This document shows, in pieces, positions 5,368 to 8,871 of a stretch of DNA of 8,871 bases. The stretch spans positions 9,331 through 18,201 of the forward strand of contig PMST01000463.1 of assembly GCA_003168295.1 (NCBI GenBank), read 5' to 3'. The notes beneath the pieces were generated by a model. That model searched no databases, was not told the origin of the DNA, and worked only from the letters and a program-made list of their open reading frames with translations. The translations under genes and the position numbers were made by a program. This DNA is from Actinomycetota bacterium. Its GTDB lineage: Bacteria; Actinomycetota; Actinomycetes; Streptosporangiales; Streptosporangiaceae. The first letter of the stretch is position 1. Each line of letters begins with the position of its first letter.

Positions 5368-6795
5368 TCAGTCTCGCTGCCGCGCGCTCCCGAACATGAT
5401 CTCGTCCCAGGAGGGCACGGAGGCCCGCTTGCCGCGCGCCGACTTGCGGCTCTGACGCCCCGCCTGCTCACCGGCGGGTTCCGCCGGGGCGGCAGATTCA
5501 GGCTTGGCGCCTCTCGCCGGTGACGCCGCAGCGGCCGCGGGAACCGTCGGTTCAGGCCTTGCCGCCGGAACCGTCGTTTCTGGACGAGCCTCCTTCGCCT
5601 CGGGCTGAGATGCTCGAGGAGCCTGAGAGGGCTCCGGTGCTCGCGGAGCCTGCGAGGACTCCGGAGCCTGCGTCGGCTGAGGCGTCCGGGCCGGCTGAGG
5701 TGCATGGCCAGCCTTGGATACCTGTGCGGCAACAGTAGCCGGAGTAACGGGGGACGAGGCCGCGGCCGCCGGAGGCTCCGTCGCGGGAGCCTTGGCAGGC
5801 CGCGAGGGCTCCTGCGCTGCGGGCTGCGCCGGCGAAGTCCGCCCGGCGGGCGGACGAACTTCGTCGCCGCCAGTCTCGGACACTGCTGCCGGTGCCTCAG
5901 GTACCGGCGGGGTCGGGGCCTTCGGGGTCGGTGCCGACGCGGCGGGCTCGGAGGCAGGCGGCCCCGAGGAGCCGGGACGCTCGTGCCTGGCCCGGCCGCC
6001 GTTGCCAGGTCCGCCGGATCCGCTGTTTCCGGATCCGCCGTTACCACTGGCGCCGTGACCACCGCCGCCGTGACCGGCGCCGACCGGAGCGAATCCGGAT
6101 GTGCCCGTCCCGGACTGGCCGTATCCCTGGCCTGACGCGGCGCTGAGCCGCGGGGCCAGCTGGGTGACCGTCGCCTCGCCCGGCGGCGGCTCGGCGGGCT
6201 GGGGCGGCTCGCCGCCCGGCAGCGACATGCGGGCGGCGTTGTCGTCAGCGGGCAGCACGTGCCTGCGGCGCGGGTCGAAGACCCACTCGGCCTCGTGCAG
6301 ACGGCCACTGGAGACAAATGCGAGCTGAACCTGCCAGCTTCCGTCGCCACGCTTTTTAGCGTCCCATTGAGCGTCTTCCGGATCGGAACCGAACGTCTGC
6401 AACCGCTCGGCCACGATCTCGCCCAGTCTCGGGCCTGGCGTCGACGGGGCCGAGTCCCCCCGCCGTCTGACCGATGCCCGCTGGGCTTGGTCTGCCATGT
6501 AGGCACGCTCGGCCAGGACCGGACCCTCGAACCAGCGCACGCGTTCGACCGCGATGCCGGCCGCGTCCGCGATCTCCTCGACCGTTTCCCCGGCCCGGAT
6601 TCGTGCCTGGATCTCCTTGGGTCGCAACGGGCTCTCCACTTCGATCTCGTACTGCACGAGCCGGGAAGTCTGGCCGAGGGCAACCGCCCTGAGCCGCTCG
6701 TCTATCGGCAACGTGAAGCGTGCGCTACGCCCCGGCACGGCCAGGACAGCGTAACGACCGTCCTCGCTCACCGCGACGAAGCGCAGTTCCTGCAT
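5368..6795 (-). CDS. sepH: Septation protein SepH (DUF3071)
   Basis: This 475-residue protein is the actinobacterial cell-division factor that binds FtsZ and promotes its assembly at future septa (known from Streptomyces venezuelae and mycobacteria). The conserved N-terminal domain covers about residues 1-190: MQELRFVAVSEDGRYAVL at the start, and a helix-turn-helix at about 58-90 (RPKEIQARIRAGETVEEIAD and on through VERVRWFEGPVLAERAYMADQ), the element needed for FtsZ stimulation. A long disordered linker (about 190-450) follows, rich in Pro, Ala, Gly, Gln and Glu, with a Gly/Asn/Ser-rich block and QAPR-type repeats. The short conserved C-terminal motif RASVPSWDEIMFG ends the protein. ATG 6795 has AAAGGGA five bases upstream. 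No damage is seen. The Arg/Pro-rich frame over most of its length is a shadow. Confidence 0.95.
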   Translation of the reverse strand: MQELRFVAVSEDGRYAVLAVPGRSARFTLPIDERLRAVALGQTSRLVQYEIEVESPLRPKEIQARIRAGETVEEIADAAGIAVERVRWFEGPVLAERAYMADQAQRASVRRRGDSAPSTPGPRLGEIVAERLQTFGSDPEDAQWDAKKRGDGSWQVQLAFVSSGRLHEAEWVFDPRRRHVLPADDNAARMSLPGGEPPQPAEPPPGEATVTQLAPRLSAASGQGYGQSGTGTSGFAPVGAGHGGGGHGASGNGGSGNSGSGGPGNGGRARHERPGSSGPPASEPAASAPTPKAPTPPVPEAPAAVSETGGDEVRPPAGRTSPAQPAAQEPSRPAKAPATEPPAAAASSPVTPATVAAQVSKAGHAPQPARTPQPTQAPESSQAPRAPEPSQAPRASQPEAKEARPETTVPAARPEPTVPAAAAASPARGAKPESAAPAEPAGEQAGRQSRKSARGKRASVPSWDEIMFGSARQRD

Positions 6796-6875
6796 CGTCG
6801 TCCCTTTCGCTCCGGCTTGTCTGTGTGCCGGTCATGCCGCCACGAGCGCCTTACTTCCCAGGCGCTTCCCGGCGT

Positions 6876-6881
6876 ACTCTA
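6876..6881 (-). promoter_or_regulatory. Possible -10 box of sepH
   Basis: TAGAGT on the minus strand, 80 bases before the sepH start, fits the actinobacterial -10 pattern. No good -35 is visible. The rest of the 250-base divergent region up to 7000 shows no gene or clear structure. Confidence 0.3.
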
Positions 6882-7005
6882 GCGGAGCGGCCGACCCGAA
6901 GGCCGAGGACCACTCCCACCTCCATGAGTCTGTCGGGTCCAGAACGGCAAGGCCAGCACCACGCTCGGCATGTCCGGAGTTAAATCCGGGGATCGCGGCC
7001 GCAAA

Positions 7006-7062
7006 GATGTTCTCTAACAGAAGCACCTGGTAATCTGGTCAAAGGATGTTCGCTAACAGAAG
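7006..7062 (+). promoter_or_regulatory. Two near-identical operator-like sites for the DHA2-MarR operon
   Basis: GATGTTCTCTAACAGAAG (7006-7023) and GATGTTCGCTAACAGAAG (7045-7062) differ at one base in 18 and lie 39 bp apart. Each contains TGTT-N4-AACA, a dyad of the kind MarR proteins bind; the second copy is symmetric at 10 of 12 positions. The first covers the likely -35 region, and the second covers the start codon of the exporter whose operon encodes a MarR protein. Autorepression is inferred from this. Confidence 0.7.
7008..7036 (+). promoter_or_regulatory. Probable promoter of the DHA2 exporter operon
   Basis: TAATCT (7031-7036) is a good -10 candidate. TGTTCT (7008-7013), 17 bp upstream, is a weak -35. 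Initiation 7-10 bases downstream would fall at or next to ATG 7046, making the transcript leaderless. Confidence 0.5.
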
Positions 7063-8536
7063 TATTCTGCATGAGCAGGCGAGACCCGCCGTCATCCGGG
7101 AGAGCCGGCGGGCACCGTGGCTCGCTGTGAGCGTGGTCTGTTTCGGCGCGTTCATGGGCCAGCTGGACGCCAGCATCGTCACGATCACGTTCCCGGCGAT
7201 GGAGCACACCTTCCGCGTCTCGGTCGCCGGGGTCCAGTGGGTGTCTCTCGTCTACCTGCTCGGACTGATCGCCATGCTCGCCCCGGCCGGGCGGCTCGGC
7301 GACGCGGCCGGCCGCAAGCTCGTGTACACCTACGGCTTTGCCGTCTTCACGGTGGCCTCGGCGGCCTGCGGCCTAGCGCCCTCCCTCGGTGTCCTGGTGG
7401 GCCTGCGTCTCGTCCAGGCCGCCGGGGCCGCGATGCTCCAGTCCAACAGCGTGGCCCTGGTGACCACGAGCGCGCCGAAAGACCGGATGCGCTTCGCTCT
7501 CGGAGTCCAGGCGGGCGCGCAGTCCGTCGGGCTCGCGCTCGGCCCGACCCTGGGCGGCCTGCTCACCTCGACGGTCGGATGGCGGGCCGTGTACTGGGTG
7601 AACGTGCCCGTCGGCGTCGCGGCGCTCGTCGCGGGCCGTTATCTGCTGCCGCGCACCCGGCAGTTCAGCCCGCGGGAGAAATTCGACTGGCCGGGAACCT
7701 TGCTGCTGGTGGCATGGACAAGCGCGCTGCTGCTTGTGCTGTCCGCGGCCTCAGGCCTTGACCTGCCCGCCTGGCTGACCGCGCTGCTCGCGGCGACCGG
7801 CATCGCGGGCGTGATCGCCTTCGTCCGGCGGGAGATCCGCGCGCGGCATCCGCTGATACCGGTGTGGCTTCTGCGATCCGCTCCTGTGGCGTTGGCGCTG
7901 ATCGGGGCCGCCTGCGGGTACCTGACGCTGTTCGGGCCGCTGATGCTGATCCCGCAGTTGCTCGGGCCCGGGCCCGGCGGCGAGGCCCGCACCGGACTGC
8001 TGCTCTCGGCCTTGCCCATCGGGTTCGGCGTATCCGCGTTGTTCGGCGACGCGGTACTGCCGAAAACCTGGGGGGACCGGCGCCGCGGCTTCACCGGCGC
8101 GGCCCTGACCTGCGCGGTCATGTGCACAGCGATCTTCATGCCGGTAACACCGATCACCGTGGTGACACAGCTCGCCCTGGCGGGCCTGGGTCTCGGCATC
8201 TTCATCCCCGCCAACAACACCGTCATCATGCGTGCGACGGCCGACTCCTCCGCCTCCCTGCTTGGCGGCCTGGTCAACATGGCCAGGGGGATTGGTACCA
8301 CGCTCGGCATCTCCCTGATGGCGCTGGCTCTGCACCTGGGCAACCCGGACAAGTCCGGGCACGGGTACGCTGAGTCCGCGGGGGCGCGGCCCGCGTTCAT
8401 CTTGCTTGCCGTCGTCTCTGCCGTTGCGGCCGCGATCGCGCTTACCAGCCGCGCGCAGGGGCAGGCTGAGCGGTTTCAGGGAGGCGGACCCGTCAGGTGC
8501 ACATCGCTGAGGGAAATCTGGCGCAGGACCTCGTAA
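7046..8536 (+). CDS. DHA2-family (14-TM) drug/proton antiporter of the major facilitator superfamily
   Basis: This 496-residue membrane protein is an EmrB/QacA-type exporter driven by proton exchange. Family motifs are present: GQLDASIVTITFP in helix 1, motif A GRLGDAAGRKLVY between helices 2 and 3, LRLVQAAGAAMLQ in helix 4, and the antiporter motif C ALGPTLGG in helix 5. Fourteen hydrophobic spans can be counted, the last at about residues 446-466, followed by a polar tail. ATG 7046 directly abuts AAAGG, too close to act as a ribosome binding site, which fits a leaderless transcript. No better in-frame start is seen before helix 1. Its 3' end overlaps the MarR gene if that gene starts at 8497. 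The pairing suggests inducible efflux of a small molecule; the substrate is unknown. Confidence 0.93.
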   Translation: MFANRSILHEQARPAVIRESRRAPWLAVSVVCFGAFMGQLDASIVTITFPAMEHTFRVSVAGVQWVSLVYLLGLIAMLAPAGRLGDAAGRKLVYTYGFAVFTVASAACGLAPSLGVLVGLRLVQAAGAAMLQSNSVALVTTSAPKDRMRFALGVQAGAQSVGLALGPTLGGLLTSTVGWRAVYWVNVPVGVAALVAGRYLLPRTRQFSPREKFDWPGTLLLVAWTSALLLVLSAASGLDLPAWLTALLAATGIAGVIAFVRREIRARHPLIPVWLLRSAPVALALIGAACGYLTLFGPLMLIPQLLGPGPGGEARTGLLLSALPIGFGVSALFGDAVLPKTWGDRRRGFTGAALTCAVMCTAIFMPVTPITVVTQLALAGLGLGIFIPANNTVIMRATADSSASLLGGLVNMARGIGTTLGISLMALALHLGNPDKSGHGYAESAGARPAFILLAVVSAVAAAIALTSRAQGQAERFQGGGPVRCTSLREIWRRTS

Positions 8537-8871
8537 GCCAGGAGCAGATCGGGCCCGAAATGGCCGACATCGTGTCCCGGCTGCGGCGGGCCATGCGCCG
8601 CGCGGCCCGCGCGGCCGACCCGGCCCTGGGCCTTTCCGTGGCGCAGCTCGAGCTGCTTTCCTGCATGGCCGAGCACCCCGGGGTCAGGCCCAGCCAGCTG
8701 GCCAGGCTGCTGCGGCTGGCGCCGAGCTCGGTGGCCACCCTGCTCAACGGGCTTCAGTCAGCCGGATTCGTCATGAGGACGCCGGGGGGCGACGCCGGTG
8801 GCGCGGGGGACCGGCGCACCGTCAGCCTGGACCTGTCCGAAGAAGGCGCGGCGGCGGTGACGCGATGGCAC
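8497..8871 (+). CDS. MarR-family transcriptional regulator (partial, C-terminus outside window)
   Basis: 125 codons are open to the right edge. From GTG 8497 the protein has an N-terminal dimerisation helix (EMADIVSRLRRAMRRAARAAD), then a winged helix-turn-helix. The recognition region is RPSQLARLLRLAPSSVATLL (about residues 64-83), followed by a wing with the conserved Asp-Arg of the family in GAGDRRTVSLDLSEEG. The wing tip (TPGGDAGGAG) is longer and more Gly-rich than usual. AGGGAGG (8478-8484) lies 12 bases before GTG 8497, rather far; ATG 8560 is the alternative start. With the first start the gene overlaps the exporter by 40 bases, with the second it begins 23 bases after it. Either way the two are one operon. 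It most likely represses the promoter at 7008-7062. Confidence 0.9.
   Translation, partial: MHIAEGNLAQDLVSQEQIGPEMADIVSRLRRAMRRAARAADPALGLSVAQLELLSCMAEHPGVRPSQLARLLRLAPSSVATLLNGLQSAGFVMRTPGGDAGGAGDRRTVSLDLSEEGAAAVTRWH

Noticed and set aside
5334..6683. A 449-codon minus-strand frame within sepH
   Set aside because: It is an Arg/Pro/Ser-rich shadow in another frame of sepH, which has clear conserved N- and C-terminal motifs.
7639..8400. Minus-strand frames over the DHA2 exporter (also 7751-8362)
   Set aside because: They are antisense shadows of a gene with unmistakable major-facilitator motifs, and show no domain of their own.

Overview
The window reads as chromosomal DNA of a high-GC, probably filamentous actinobacterium. 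The coding sequence is strongly GC-biased at third positions, GTG starts occur, and the window contains sepH, a cell-division gene confined to actinobacteria. A Streptosporangiales-type organism would fit, but that is only an impression. No RNA gene, insertion sequence, CRISPR array or replication origin was recognised.

Layout from left to right. (1) Bases 1-1036, minus strand: the 5' part of a gene for an N-terminally anchored, low-complexity membrane protein of unknown function, running off the left edge and carrying three separate in-frame tandem repeats. (2) 1037-1218: an AT-richer intergenic stretch with a hairpin, an odd-centred palindrome and three TGATCA words. (3) 1219-1791, minus: a secreted PEBP/YbhB-type lipoprotein. 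(4) 1912-2462, plus: the wreck of a SARP/AfsR-type regulator. Its DNA-binding domain is intact, then comes a stop codon, then only the extreme C-terminus survives, in another frame. (5) 2459-4257, minus: an intact DrrA/DrrB-type ABC exporter pair (ATPase then permease, overlapping by 4 bases), with SARP-like 11-bp-phased repeats just upstream. (6) 4370-4921, plus: a two-domain YCII-family gene split by an in-frame TAG. (7) 5002-5328, plus: the C-terminal remnant of a flavin monoamine oxidase. (8) 5368-6795, minus: sepH, intact. (9) 7046-8536, plus: a 14-TM DHA2 drug-type exporter, followed by (10) a MarR-family regulator from 8497 that runs off the right edge.

Two themes stand out. First, the 3.4 kb between the PEBP gene and sepH holds three damaged genes around one intact exporter pair, so it looks like a decaying accessory segment next to a conserved housekeeping gene. 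Second, the DHA2-MarR pair looks like a self-contained drug-sensing and efflux operon. Two near-identical 18-bp sites flank a plausible -10 box, one over the -35 region and one over the start codon, as expected for repression by the co-transcribed MarR protein and for a leaderless transcript. I see no convincing wholly new system. The most testable new points are the MarR operators, the SARP remnant with its possible orphaned target site, and the amber-split double-YCII gene.
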